This document shows, piece after piece, positions 1 to 8,901 of a stretch of DNA of 64,000 bases. The notes beneath the pieces are model-generated. The model saw only the letters and a list, made by a program, of their open reading frames with translations. It was not told where the DNA came from and ran no database searches. Each line of letters starts with the position of its first letter. Positions within the stretch are counted from its first letter, which is position 1. This DNA is from Nocardia fluminea. Its GTDB lineage: Bacteria > Actinomycetota > Actinomycetes > Mycobacteriales > Mycobacteriaceae. The translations under genes and the position numbers were made by a program. Where the stretch lies: positions 4,898,001 through 4,962,000 of the forward strand of contig NZ_PJMW01000002.1 of assembly GCF_002846365.1 (NCBI RefSeq), written 5' to 3'.

Positions 1-286
1 GCTGGGCGCCGACGCCACCGGTGTCGCGGGCGCGTTCCTGGAAACGCTGGTCAGTCACGACACCGCCGCCTTGGTCGACAAGATCGGAACCTGGCTCGAC
101 CAGCTGCGCACCATTCTCACCGTCCTCGGCGCCCGCACTCCGGCGGACCTGGTCGGCGCCGACCTGCTCATCACCGGCGATGTCGCGAGCTTCTGCCGGC
201 TTCGCGGTATCGACGCCGCAGCACTTGCCCACCGGAGCCCCTGGTGGCGTGAATCGGAAAATCGAGAGGGAGTCACCCATGAATGA
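1..286 (+). CDS. fni: Type 2 isopentenyl-diphosphate delta-isomerase, C-terminal part
   Basis: This is the 3' end of a gene that begins before the window; the frame starts at base 2 and gives about 94 residues. The tail carries the sequence GADLLITGDVASFCRLRGID, which I recognise as the C-terminus of the FMN-dependent type 2 IPP isomerase that interconverts IPP and DMAPP. The TGA at 284-286 lies 5 bases into the next gene, whose ATG is at 279, so the two are translationally coupled. The downstream neighbours are HMG-CoA reductase and synthase, the order known from actinomycete mevalonate clusters such as that of Streptomyces sp. CL190, which strongly supports the call despite truncation. Confidence 0.8.
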   Translation, partial: LGADATGVAGAFLETLVSHDTAALVDKIGTWLDQLRTILTVLGARTPADLVGADLLITGDVASFCRLRGIDAAALAHRSPWWRESENREGVTHE

Positions 287-1337
287 CATGTCGTACGCGG
301 CGGTGCCGCTGCAGTGGGTGGGGCCTGTGCGCATTACCGGAAATGTCGTCGACGACGCCGTCGACGTCCCCCTCGCCACCTACGAAACCCCGCTGTGGCC
401 CTCGGTCGGGCGCGGTGCGCGCATCAGCACCCTGGCCGAGAAGGGCATCGTCGCGACGCTGATCGACGAGCGGATGACGCGCTCGATCCTGCTGGAGGCC
501 GACGACGCCTACACCGCCTACACCACGGTCCAGCAGCTGGAAGGGCGGATGGCCGAGCTCCAGGAGGTGGTCGCGGGCAGCAGCCGTTTCGCCCGGCTCA
601 TCGACCTGCACCATCAGATCACCGGCAATCTGCTGTTCCTGCGGTTCGAGTTCACCACCGGTGACGCGGCGGGCCACAACATGGCGACCCTGGCCAGCGA
701 CCACCTGATGGACCACATCCTGTCGACTATGCCCGGGGTGCGCTACGGCTCGATCTCGGGCAACTACTGCACCGACAAGAAGGCCACCGCCGTCAACGGC
801 ATCCTCGGTCGCGGCAAGAACGTGATCACCGAACTGCTCATCCCGCGCGAGGTGGTCGAGCAGCGGCTGCACACCACCGCGGCGCAGGTGACCCAGCTCA
901 ATATCCGCAAGAACCTGATCGGCACCCTGCTGGCGGGTGGAATCCGTTCCGCCAACGCGCATTACGCCAACATGCTGCTCGCCTACTACCTGGCGACCGG
1001 CCAGGACGCCGCCAATATCGTCGAAGGATCCCAGGGCATCACCCATGCCGAGGATCGTGACGGCGACCTGTACTTCTCGTGCACCCTGCCCAACCTGATC
1101 GTGGGCACGGTCGGCAACGGCAAGCACGCGAGTTTCGTCGACGAGAACCTGGAACGCCTCGGCTGCCGCGAAGACCGGCAGCCCGGCGAGAACGCCCGGC
1201 GCCTGGCGGTGATCGGGGCGGCCACCGTGTTGTGCGGGGAACTGTCGCTGATGGCGGCACAGACCAATCGCGGTGAATTGATGCGTGCCCATACCCAATT
1301 CGAGCGGTCCACCACGAGCAACGGAAGCCCACGATGA
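279..1337 (+). CDS. mvaA: Hydroxymethylglutaryl-CoA reductase
   Basis: A 352-residue HMG-CoA reductase, which reduces HMG-CoA to mevalonate. It closely resembles, by memory, the NADPH-dependent enzyme of Streptomyces sp. CL190 in length and in long conserved blocks: PLWPSVGRGA, ISGNYCTDKKATAVNGILGR, and the nucleotide-binding segment TGQDAANIVEGSQG. The ATG at 279 is preceded by the purine-rich GAGAGGGAG and overlaps the isomerase stop by 8 bases; a longer in-frame extension to base 21 lies inside the isomerase and is rejected. Its stop overlaps the HMG-CoA synthase start as ATGA. Most actinobacteria make isoprenoids by the MEP route, so this set is usually a dedicated supply for secondary terpenoids. 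Confidence 0.93.
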   Translation: MNDMSYAAVPLQWVGPVRITGNVVDDAVDVPLATYETPLWPSVGRGARISTLAEKGIVATLIDERMTRSILLEADDAYTAYTTVQQLEGRMAELQEVVAGSSRFARLIDLHHQITGNLLFLRFEFTTGDAAGHNMATLASDHLMDHILSTMPGVRYGSISGNYCTDKKATAVNGILGRGKNVITELLIPREVVEQRLHTTAAQVTQLNIRKNLIGTLLAGGIRSANAHYANMLLAYYLATGQDAANIVEGSQGITHAEDRDGDLYFSCTLPNLIVGTVGNGKHASFVDENLERLGCREDRQPGENARRLAVIGAATVLCGELSLMAAQTNRGELMRAHTQFERSTTSNGSPR

Positions 1338-2506
1338 CAACTACACCGGTCGGTATCCACGACCTCTCGTTCGCCACCACCCACTACGCCCTCGACCACG
1401 CCGTCCTCGCCGAGCGACTCGGCGTGGACCGCGACAAGTTCTATCTCGGCATCGGCCAGGAGAAGATGAGCGTCGCCGCCGCGGACGAGGACATCGTCAC
1501 CATCGCCGCGGCCGCCGCCAAGCCGATCCTGGAACGGCACGGTACCGACAACATCCGCACCGTGCTGCTGGCCACCGAGACCGGTGTCGACCAGTCCAAA
1601 GCCGCCGCGCTGTACCTGCATTCGCTGATCGGGCTGCCCAATGCCGCCCGGGTCGTCGAGCTCAAGCAGGCGTGCTACGGCGGTACGGCGGGTCTGCAGT
1701 TCGCGGCGGGTCTGATCGCCCGCGATCCGTCCCAGCGTGTGCTGGTCATCGCCGCCGACATCGCGAAGTACGAACTCGACACCCCGGGCGAGCCGACCCA
1801 GGGTGCCGCGGCTGTCGCGATGCTGGTCACCGCGGACCCGGCGATTCTGGCGCTGGACCCGATCTCGGGCCTCTACAGCGCCGACATCATGGACTTCTGG
1901 CGTCCGAACTACCGCACCGAGGCCATCGTCGACGGCAAGACCTCGGTCAACGCCTACCAGAAGGCAGCCCAGGAGGCGTGGTCGGACTATCGCCGCCAGG
2001 GTGGGCGCGAACTCGGTGAGTTCGCCGCGTTCTGCTACCACCAGCCCTTCACCAAGATGGCCTACAAGGCGCACCGCCATCTGCTCGAGAGCCAGGGCCA
2101 CACCGCCGACGCCGACGCGATCGAGGCCGCCATCGGCACGACGACGACCTACAACCGCACGGTCGGCAACAGCTACACCGCCTCGCTGTACCTGGGCTTG
2201 GCGTCGCTGCTCGATGCTGCCGGGGACCTGACCGACAAGGCCCTCGCCCTGATCAGCTACGGGTCGGGTAGCGTCGCCGAGTTCTTCAGCGGCACCGTGC
2301 AGCCCGGCTACCGCGCGCATCTGCGGACCGAAGCGAACCTGGCGGCGATCGGCTCGCGTGAGCTGCTCGGTTACGAACGCTACCGGGAGCTGCACGAGGC
2401 GGTCTCGCCCAGTGACGGCGCGTACCACGCCATGGCCGAGGAAACGCGGCGCCCGTTCCGGCTGGCCGCCGTCTCCGGTCACAAACGCATCTACGAATCC
2501 CGCTGA
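1334..2506 (+). CDS. mvaS: Hydroxymethylglutaryl-CoA synthase
   Basis: A 390-residue HMG-CoA synthase that condenses acetyl-CoA with acetoacetyl-CoA. Catalytic residues are visible: the nucleophilic Cys114 in KQACYGGTAG, Glu82 in ATETGVDQS, and His236 in CYHQPFTKMAYKAH. The C-terminal part has YNRTVGNSYTASLYLGL, typical of the family. It starts at the ATGA overlap with HMG-CoA reductase and ends 9 bases before a monooxygenase gene on the same strand, so all five genes from the isomerase onward look like one transcription unit. Confidence 0.94.
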   Translation: MTTTPVGIHDLSFATTHYALDHAVLAERLGVDRDKFYLGIGQEKMSVAAADEDIVTIAAAAAKPILERHGTDNIRTVLLATETGVDQSKAAALYLHSLIGLPNAARVVELKQACYGGTAGLQFAAGLIARDPSQRVLVIAADIAKYELDTPGEPTQGAAAVAMLVTADPAILALDPISGLYSADIMDFWRPNYRTEAIVDGKTSVNAYQKAAQEAWSDYRRQGGRELGEFAAFCYHQPFTKMAYKAHRHLLESQGHTADADAIEAAIGTTTTYNRTVGNSYTASLYLGLASLLDAAGDLTDKALALISYGSGSVAEFFSGTVQPGYRAHLRTEANLAAIGSRELLGYERYRELHEAVSPSDGAYHAMAEETRRPFRLAAVSGHKRIYESR

Positions 2507-2515
2507 GGTCGCTTC

Positions 2516-3997
2516 ATGAGCAGTAACGACACCCGCCACGTTCAGGTCATGATCGTGGGCAGCGGGCTCTCCGGCCTCGGCACCGCGATCCGGCTCAGCC
2601 AGCGTGGCCTGTCCGACTTCGTGGTCATCGAACGTGGCCCCGACGTCGGCGGAACCTGGCGCGACAACACCTATCCCGGTGCGGGCTGCGATGTGCCCTC
2701 ACACCTGTACTCGTATTCGTTCGCGCTCAATCCCGACTGGTCCCGGTCGTTCTCGCCGCAGCCCGAGATCGAGCGGTACCTGCGCACCGTGTCCGAACGC
2801 TACGGCGTGCGCGACAAGCACATCTTCGACTGCGCGCTGACCGGGGCCCGCTGGAACGACACCGACGGTCGCTGGGACATCGAGACCAGCAAGGGCAGCT
2901 TCACCGCCGACTTCATCGTCTCGGCGGCGGGGGTGCTCGCGGAGCCGAATCTGCCCGATATCAAGGGCATCTCGAGCTTCGAGGGCGAGATCTTCCACTC
3001 CGCGCGGTGGAACCACGACGCCACCCTGACCGGCAAGAAGGTCGCCGTCATCGGTACCGGTTCCTCGGCGGTGCAGATCGTACCGTCGATCGCGCCCGAG
3101 GTGGAGCACCTCGACGTGTACCAGCGCACCGCCACCTGGGTGATGCCGCAGCTCTCGCGGCCGTACCTGGGGCTGGAACGCTTCGCCTTCAAACGCGTTC
3201 CGGGCCTGCAACGGTTCATCCGGGCGCTGATCTACCTCACCCGCGAGCTGTTCGTGATCACGCAGGTGAAGTACCCGTGGACCGGCATCGTGCTGGAGAC
3301 GGTCGGGCGGTTCAAGATGCGCTTCGAGATCCGTGACCCCGAGCTGCGCCGAAAGGTGTTGCCCCAGCACCGGATCGGCTGCAAGCGCATGCTCGTGTCG
3401 AACAAATTCTACGGTGCGCTCGACCGTGACAACGTCGACGTCGTCACCGACGGCATCGCCGAGGTCCGCAGCGGTTCGATCGTCTCCGAGGACGGCACGG
3501 AGCGGGAGGTGGACGCCATCGTGCTGGCCACCGGCTTCCACGTCGCCGATTCGCCGACCTTCAACCTGTACACCGGCCGTGACGGCCGGACCGTGTCCGA
3601 GGCGGCCGACGCCGAGGGCTACCAGATGTACAAGGGCACCACGGTCGCCAATTTCCCGAACATCTTCTTCATGCTCGGCGCCAACTCGGGGCTGAACTAC
3701 ACGTCGCTGATCTACATCATCGAATCCCAGATCAACTACATCGTCGACGCGATCACCACGATGGAGCAGCGCGACCTGCAATCGTTCGAGGTCCGCCTGG
3801 ACGCGCAGGTCGAATACAACAAGCAGCTCGCGCCCAAGATGGCCCGCACCGTGTGGGTCAACGGCGGCTGCACCAGCTGGTTCCTCGACAAGCACGGCAA
3901 CAACTCGGCACTGTGGCCGGACTTCAGCTTCAAATATCGGCGAATGGTGCGCACCTTCGACATCGACGCCTACGACACCACGACGAAGACACGATGA
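2516..3997 (+). CDS. Flavin-containing Baeyer-Villiger-type monooxygenase 1
   Basis: A 493-residue FAD/NADPH monooxygenase. Visible features in order: FAD-binding GSGLSG at residues 15-20, GGTWRDNTYPGAGCDVPS at 45-62, the Baeyer-Villiger signature FEGEIFHSARW at 155-165, NADPH-binding GTGSSA at 180-185, and a late ATGFH motif. The signature fits insertion of oxygen next to a ketone, but related N-hydroxylases and sulfoxidases exist, so the substrate is open. It follows mvaS by 9 bases and overlaps the next, paralogous monooxygenase by ATGA, suggesting that both tailor the isoprenoid product fed by the mevalonate genes. Confidence 0.88.
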   Translation: MSSNDTRHVQVMIVGSGLSGLGTAIRLSQRGLSDFVVIERGPDVGGTWRDNTYPGAGCDVPSHLYSYSFALNPDWSRSFSPQPEIERYLRTVSERYGVRDKHIFDCALTGARWNDTDGRWDIETSKGSFTADFIVSAAGVLAEPNLPDIKGISSFEGEIFHSARWNHDATLTGKKVAVIGTGSSAVQIVPSIAPEVEHLDVYQRTATWVMPQLSRPYLGLERFAFKRVPGLQRFIRALIYLTRELFVITQVKYPWTGIVLETVGRFKMRFEIRDPELRRKVLPQHRIGCKRMLVSNKFYGALDRDNVDVVTDGIAEVRSGSIVSEDGTEREVDAIVLATGFHVADSPTFNLYTGRDGRTVSEAADAEGYQMYKGTTVANFPNIFFMLGANSGLNYTSLIYIIESQINYIVDAITTMEQRDLQSFEVRLDAQVEYNKQLAPKMARTVWVNGGCTSWFLDKHGNNSALWPDFSFKYRRMVRTFDIDAYDTTTKTR

Positions 3998-5490
3998 CCG
4001 CACCGTCGGCGCGCCACACCCGCGTCGCCATCATCGGCGCGGGTTTCGCCGGACTCGGTGTGGCTGTTCGACTGCGCCAGTTGGGGATCACCGACTTCGT
4101 CGTCCTCGAGCGGGCGAGCGACATCGGCGGTACGTGGCGCGACAACACCTATCCCGGCGCCGGGTGCGACGTCCCGTCGCAACTGTATTCGTACTCGTTC
4201 GCACCCAACCCGGACTGGACGCATTCGTTCTCGACACAACCGCAGATCCAGCGGTACGTCCAGGACGTGGTCGACCGGCACGGGGTGCGCGACTCGATCG
4301 TGCTGGACTGCGAGGTCACCGCCGCGCGCTGGAACAACGACACCGCGCGCTGGGAGATCCAGACCAGCGAGGGCGCCTACACCGCCGACATCATGGTGTC
4401 GGCGGCAGGCCCGCTCAGCGCCCCGAAGCTGCCCGACATCAAGGGCATCACCACCTTTCGTGGGGCGATGTTCCACTCCGCGCGCTGGGACCACGAGTTC
4501 GAGCTCGCGGGCAAGCGGGTCGCCGTCGTCGGCACCGGTGCGTCCGCGATCCAGATCGTGCCCTCCATCGCGGGCGAGGTCGCCCAGCTCGACCTGTACC
4601 AGCGCAGCGCGCCGTGGGTGTTGCCGCGGATGGGCCGCAAGTACTCGTGGCTGGAACGCCTCTACTACCGGCGTGTTCCGGGTGCGCAGCGGTTGGCCCG
4701 CTTCGGCGTGTACTGGGTGCGGGAGACTTTCGTGTTCTGGCAATCCAAGTACCCACCGTTCGCCGACTTCTTCTCGCTCGGTGCGCGATTGAAGATGTGG
4801 TGGGTGATCCGGGATCGCGAACTGCGGCGCACCGTCACTCCCGGCTACCGTCTCGGGTGCAAGCGCATGCTGATCTCGAACGTGTACTACCCCGCGCTGG
4901 CCCGCGACAATGTCGAGGTCGTCGCCGACGGCATCGCCGAGATCCGCGAGCAGTCCGTCGTCGCGAACGACGGCACCGAGCGCGAGGTCGACGCCATCGT
5001 GCTGGCGACGGGCTTCCGGATCGCCGACTCGCCGACCTACGACCTGATCAGCGGGCGGGACGGCCGCACGCTGTCCGAGGTTTTCGGCGCCGAGGGGCTG
5101 AGCGGGTACAAGGGCACGACCATCGCGAACTTCCCCAACATGTTCCTGATGATCGGCCCGAACTCCGCGCTGAGCTACACCTCGGCGATCTTCACCATCG
5201 AATCCCAGATCAACTACATCAGTGACGCGATCACCACGATGGCTGCCGAGGGGCTGGGCACGGTGGAAGTCAAGGCGGACGCGCAGGCCGGCTACAACCG
5301 CGACCTGCAGAGGAAATTCGACGGCACCGTCTGGAACGCGGGCGACTGCACCAGCTGGTTCGTCGACAAGAACGGGCACAACGCCACCCTGTGGCCGGAC
5401 TTCAGTTTCCGGTTTCACCGGATGCTGAAGACCTTCGACGTGCAGGCCTACGAGACCACCCCGGTCAGAACGAGTTCTGCCGGGAACTGA
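3994..5490 (+). CDS. Flavin-containing Baeyer-Villiger-type monooxygenase 2
   Basis: A 498-residue paralogue of the preceding gene, starting at the ATG of an ATGA overlap. It has GAGFAG at 15-20, GGTWRDNTYPGAGCDVPS at 45-62, the Baeyer-Villiger motif FRGAMFHSARW at 155-165 and GTGASA at 180-185. Motif positions match the first copy without gaps over the first 165 residues, so the pair arose by tandem duplication and then diverged, probably to act on successive intermediates or different positions. The 3' end overlaps the convergent phosphatase gene by 26 bases. Its likely partner is a terpenoid pathway upstream of the window. Confidence 0.88.
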   Translation: MTAPSARHTRVAIIGAGFAGLGVAVRLRQLGITDFVVLERASDIGGTWRDNTYPGAGCDVPSQLYSYSFAPNPDWTHSFSTQPQIQRYVQDVVDRHGVRDSIVLDCEVTAARWNNDTARWEIQTSEGAYTADIMVSAAGPLSAPKLPDIKGITTFRGAMFHSARWDHEFELAGKRVAVVGTGASAIQIVPSIAGEVAQLDLYQRSAPWVLPRMGRKYSWLERLYYRRVPGAQRLARFGVYWVRETFVFWQSKYPPFADFFSLGARLKMWWVIRDRELRRTVTPGYRLGCKRMLISNVYYPALARDNVEVVADGIAEIREQSVVANDGTEREVDAIVLATGFRIADSPTYDLISGRDGRTLSEVFGAEGLSGYKGTTIANFPNMFLMIGPNSALSYTSAIFTIESQINYISDAITTMAAEGLGTVEVKADAQAGYNRDLQRKFDGTVWNAGDCTSWFVDKNGHNATLWPDFSFRFHRMLKTFDVQAYETTPVRTSSAGN

Positions 5491-7822
5491 CCGTCGGTGG
5501 TCGTGACGAGGCGCGCAGCGGGTTCGCGGTGGGGAAGGTGATCGAGGGCAAGGTCACCCACATGCGAACCCGGGTGCCGCTCTCGTCGTGGTCGAAGGTG
5601 AGATCCTCGGTGAGCACCCGCATCATCTCGACGCCGCGACCGCGATAGCCGGGATCGGTGGGGGTGGGGATCCAGTCGCCGCTGTCGGAGATCTCCAGGA
5701 CCACCCGGTCACCGTCGCAGCGGGCGGTCAGGCTCACGCGGCCCGGTTCGGTGTCGCGGTAGGCGTGTTCGACGCTGTTGCTGCACGCCTCGTTGGCGGC
5801 CGCGACGAGGTCGGCGGCCAAATCGTGCGGAACCGCGGCGGTGGCGAACCACCGGTAGAGGCCGCGGCGCACCCCGGCCAGTTCGGTGGCGGCGGCGGGG
5901 AAGTCCAGGCTCAGCGGCTCCGGGGGCTGGCGGTAGACGACCATGGCGACGTCGTCGTCGTAGCCCGCGGGCGGGCACAGCCGCGACAGCACCGCGTCGG
6001 CGACGTCGCGGGGGAGTGCGGCACCGGTTTCGCTGAGCACTTCGGCGATCTTGACGAAGCCTTCGGCGATGTCGTACCCGCGCTGCTCGACGAGGCCGTC
6101 GGTGAACAGCACCAGGGTGGCCCCGGGCGGGAGCGCCGTCGTGGCCTCGGGCCTGCGCGGGGTGTCGAAGGTCGCCAGGGGGACCGCGCGTCCGCCCTCG
6201 AGGATGCGGCCCGGCCCGCCGGGCGGTGCGAGGACGGGCGGCATGTGGCCCGCGTTCGAGTACCGCACCATCCCGCGTTCGGGGTCGAGCACCGCCGCGC
6301 ACACCGTCGTACACATGGCGCCCGGAATCCGGGAGGCCACGGCGTCGAGTTCGGCGAGCAGCTGTGCCGGTCCGGCGCCGCGCAGCAGCAGAGCCCGTGC
6401 GGCGGTACGCAATTGGCCCATCACCACCGCGGCCGACAGACCACGGCCGACGCAGTCGCCGACGACGACGCCGATGGTGCCGTCACGCAACGGCACCACG
6501 TCGTACCAGTCGCCGCCGATCTCTAGCGGGGGCAGGGCGGGTTCGTAGTGCACCGAGAACCGCGGCGGCAGTTCGATCGGTCCGAGCATCGCCCGCTGCA
6601 GGGTGAGCGAGGTGGCGCGCGCCTGGTCGAAGTTGCGGGCACGCTGCAGTGCCACGCTGAGGTGACCGACGAGCAGTGAGTACAGCGCCCAGTCGGCGGC
6701 GCTCACCGCGCGCGGCGCGCCGAAGCGCACCCACAGCGCCGCGTCACCGGTCTCGCCGAGCGGTGCGACGACCGCGTCGACCCCGCCCTCGTCGCCGGTG
6801 ATGGCCGACAGACCACGGGCCGATTGCCTGCGCGAGCGATCGAGCAGGGCCTGGGTGTCGTCGTCGAGCACGACGGGGCCGTCCGCGCGCGGACCGCTCT
6901 GCCGCATCGGCGCGGCGGTGAATTGTGGTGCCACGCCGGTGGTTTCGGGCGCGGGCTCGCCTTCTCCGCGCGTCGGGTTCACCCCGCAGGAGTACACGTC
7001 GGGGCGTCCGGTCCGGCTCGGCCAGATCGCGACCAGCGCGGTCTCGGCGCCCATCGTCCGGCGCAGCTCGTCGAGCCCGACGGCGAGGACCTCCACCATG
7101 CTCGTCGCCGCGCCGACCGCGGTCGCCAGGCGTGAGGCGGCCTGATCGCGGGCCTGCGCGTCGTGTTCGGCGGTCACATCGCGCACGGTGCCGACGAAGA
7201 TCCGTTCGTCGTTCTCCTGCTTCACCAGCGAGCTCGCGCTCACCGCCAGCCAGCGTTCGCGGCCGTCGCGATGACGTACCGGCATCACGAAACGTGCTGC
7301 CTCCGTGCCGATCTGGGGGTAGCCGGTGCGATCGGCCAAAGCCCAGGGATGTGGGAGCGGGAACGGCACCTCGTTGGCGCCGTAGCCGGTGAGTACCCCG
7401 AACGCCGAGTTCACCTCGACGATGGTGCCGTCGTCGTCGGCGACGAAGAACCCGTCCTGCAACGATTCGACGAGCGCGGTGCGGAACGCGTCGCGGCCTT
7501 CGAGATCCTCCGCGCGGGAGCGCTGCTGTTCGTAGCGGCGGGTGCCGTCGAGATAGCCACGGGTGGCGATATCGAGGGCCGCCATGGTCTGCAACAGGAA
7601 TTCCAGCGCCACTTCGGCCCGGCGCGGATCGGCCTGCGTGCCCGCGTCCTCGGCGACGGCCCGGAAGTGATGCTCGGTGAGATCGAGCAGGCTGATGCCC
7701 TCCACGAGGGCCCGCCTGCCGAGGTCGTAACCCTCCGAGAGGCCGGCCTGGCCTGGTGCGGCGACGTGGCGGCGCATGGCCGCCGAATAGTCGTCGAGAA
7801 ATGCGACCAGGACCGCGCTCAT
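5465..7822 (-). CDS. Multidomain RsbU-like phosphatase (PAS, GAF-like, PP2C, HATPase)
   Basis: A 785-residue protein and the last gene of the stressosome operon. N-terminal helical region (about 1-100) resembling RsbRD/RsbU partner-binding domains; PAS (about 110-225, DDGTIVEVNSAFGVLTGYG); GAF-like sensor (about 230-400); SpoIIE-type PP2C (about 415-630) with GGDWYD, GDCVGRG, FTDGLVE and GYDDDVAMV; C-terminal anti-sigma-type HATPase (about 640-760) with the N-box NEACSNSVEHAY. It should dephosphorylate an anti-anti-sigma factor when released or activated by RsbT, and may also bind one through its kinase domain. The ATG at 7822 has GAGAGG upstream; a 23-codon extension is possible but lacks support. 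Confidence 0.85.
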   Translation of the reverse strand: MSAVLVAFLDDYSAAMRRHVAAPGQAGLSEGYDLGRRALVEGISLLDLTEHHFRAVAEDAGTQADPRRAEVALEFLLQTMAALDIATRGYLDGTRRYEQQRSRAEDLEGRDAFRTALVESLQDGFFVADDDGTIVEVNSAFGVLTGYGANEVPFPLPHPWALADRTGYPQIGTEAARFVMPVRHRDGRERWLAVSASSLVKQENDERIFVGTVRDVTAEHDAQARDQAASRLATAVGAATSMVEVLAVGLDELRRTMGAETALVAIWPSRTGRPDVYSCGVNPTRGEGEPAPETTGVAPQFTAAPMRQSGPRADGPVVLDDDTQALLDRSRRQSARGLSAITGDEGGVDAVVAPLGETGDAALWVRFGAPRAVSAADWALYSLLVGHLSVALQRARNFDQARATSLTLQRAMLGPIELPPRFSVHYEPALPPLEIGGDWYDVVPLRDGTIGVVVGDCVGRGLSAAVVMGQLRTAARALLLRGAGPAQLLAELDAVASRIPGAMCTTVCAAVLDPERGMVRYSNAGHMPPVLAPPGGPGRILEGGRAVPLATFDTPRRPEATTALPPGATLVLFTDGLVEQRGYDIAEGFVKIAEVLSETGAALPRDVADAVLSRLCPPAGYDDDVAMVVYRQPPEPLSLDFPAAATELAGVRRGLYRWFATAAVPHDLAADLVAAANEACSNSVEHAYRDTEPGRVSLTARCDGDRVVLEISDSGDWIPTPTDPGYRGRGVEMMRVLTEDLTFDHDESGTRVRMWVTLPSITFPTANPLRASSRPPTVSSRQNSF

Positions 7823-7874
7823 CGGCAACCTCTCATCGGCCGGGTCGGTGCGAGCGGGCCGCGATCTCGCGGCC

Positions 7875-8495
7875 TCACGGGCACGGCCCACGGAAACGCG
7901 CCGCGAGCACCAGCGCGTCGTCGGTGTCCTTCGCGTCGCGGGCGAGCAGATCGCCCGCGATGGCGGTGGCCGGTTTGGCCAGGTCCAGCGATTCCGGGCC
8001 GACCGCGACGATCCCGTCGGTCGCCATCAGCAACAGATCGCCGGGGCGGATCGGCAGCGTCTGCGGCTGCAGGTGCGAGGGCAGCCGGTAGCCGACGATG
8101 CCCCCGGTGAGCAGCATCGTGGCCCGCAGCTCCGGGCCCGCGGGGCCGAGAGTGAGCAGTCGCGAATCGACGTTGCCCACACCGAGCCATTGCAGCGTCT
8201 CACCCGGCTCGATCAGTGCCAATGACACTGCCGCGCCCCGTGTTTCGACCATCGCGCGATGGCAGAGCACCATCAGCACATCCAGCGGTTCGCCACAGTT
8301 CTCGGTGAGGATGACCGTCGCGCGATCAGCCGCCTCGGCTGCGGGCGCGCCGTGACCGAGCCCGTCGAGCACCGCGAACAGCACCCCGGCGCCGGTGTCG
8401 AGCACGAGCGCGCGGTCACCGGAGACGTCCTGGCCGGGCAGTGCCCGACCGGCCGTCGACCACTCCATGCGCCCGATGATCCCGTCCTCATGCAA
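7875..8495 (-). CDS. rsbX: RsbX-like PP2C phosphatase
   Basis: A single-domain SpoIIE/PP2C phosphatase of about 200 residues. Metal-binding signatures include FAVLDGLGHG near the N-terminus, the GVGNVDSRLL segment and LLLMATDGI near the end. In Bacillus, RsbX resets the stressosome by dephosphorylating RsbR and RsbS; position in the operon right after rsbT supports that role. The start is ambiguous: TTG at 8495 overlaps the rsbT stop, while ATG at 8468 (about 197 residues, beginning MEWSTAG) has the weak site GAGGACGGG upstream and is equally plausible. Confidence 0.8.
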   Translation of the reverse strand: MHEDGIIGRMEWSTAGRALPGQDVSGDRALVLDTGAGVLFAVLDGLGHGAPAAEAADRATVILTENCGEPLDVLMVLCHRAMVETRGAAVSLALIEPGETLQWLGVGNVDSRLLTLGPAGPELRATMLLTGGIVGYRLPSHLQPQTLPIRPGDLLLMATDGIVAVGPESLDLAKPATAIAGDLLARDAKDTDDALVLAARFRGPCP

Positions 8496-8901
8496 CGTCG
8501 GGTACCCACTTCCACATCTCGATCAACGTCCCGCGGCCCGGGGCGGAATCGATGGTGAGGCGGTCCATCAGCCTGCGCGCGCCGGGCAGTCCGAGTCCGA
8601 GTCCGCGGCCGGTGGAATAGCCGTCTTCCAGCGCGCGGGGAATGTCGCGGATGCCGGGACCCTGGTCCTCGGCTTGGATGACCAGCGCGCGGCGACCCTC
8701 GCGCAGGTCGATGAGCAACCTGATCTCGCCGCTGCCCGCGTAACTGGTGATGTTGCGGGCGATCTCGGAGATGGCGGTGGAGATCATGGTGCGGTCGGTG
8801 AGGGTGAAACCGAGGTCACCGGCCAGCTCGCTCCCGGCCTGCCGGGCGGTGACGATGTCCTCGGACACCTTGACCGCGATAGCCACCTGCTCAGCGGCCA
8901 C
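8488..8901 (-). CDS. rsbT: RsbT-like switch kinase of the stressosome
   Basis: A 137-residue GHKL ATPase. Visible motifs: N-box region AISEIARNITSYAG, G1 box AEDQGPGIRDI, and the glycine-rich lid STGRGLGLGLPGARRLMD. It is nearly the length of Bacillus RsbT (133). RsbT phosphorylates RsbS and RsbR under stress, leaves the complex and activates an RsbU-type phosphatase. It overlaps rsbS by 11 bases upstream and the phosphatase gene downstream, consistent with coupled translation. The SGEIR and TLIEMW segments also fit RsbT rather than an RsbW anti-sigma factor. Confidence 0.9.
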   Translation of the reverse strand: MAAEQVAIAVKVSEDIVTARQAGSELAGDLGFTLTDRTMISTAISEIARNITSYAGSGEIRLLIDLREGRRALVIQAEDQGPGIRDIPRALEDGYSTGRGLGLGLPGARRLMDRLTIDSAPGRGTLIEMWKWVPDVA

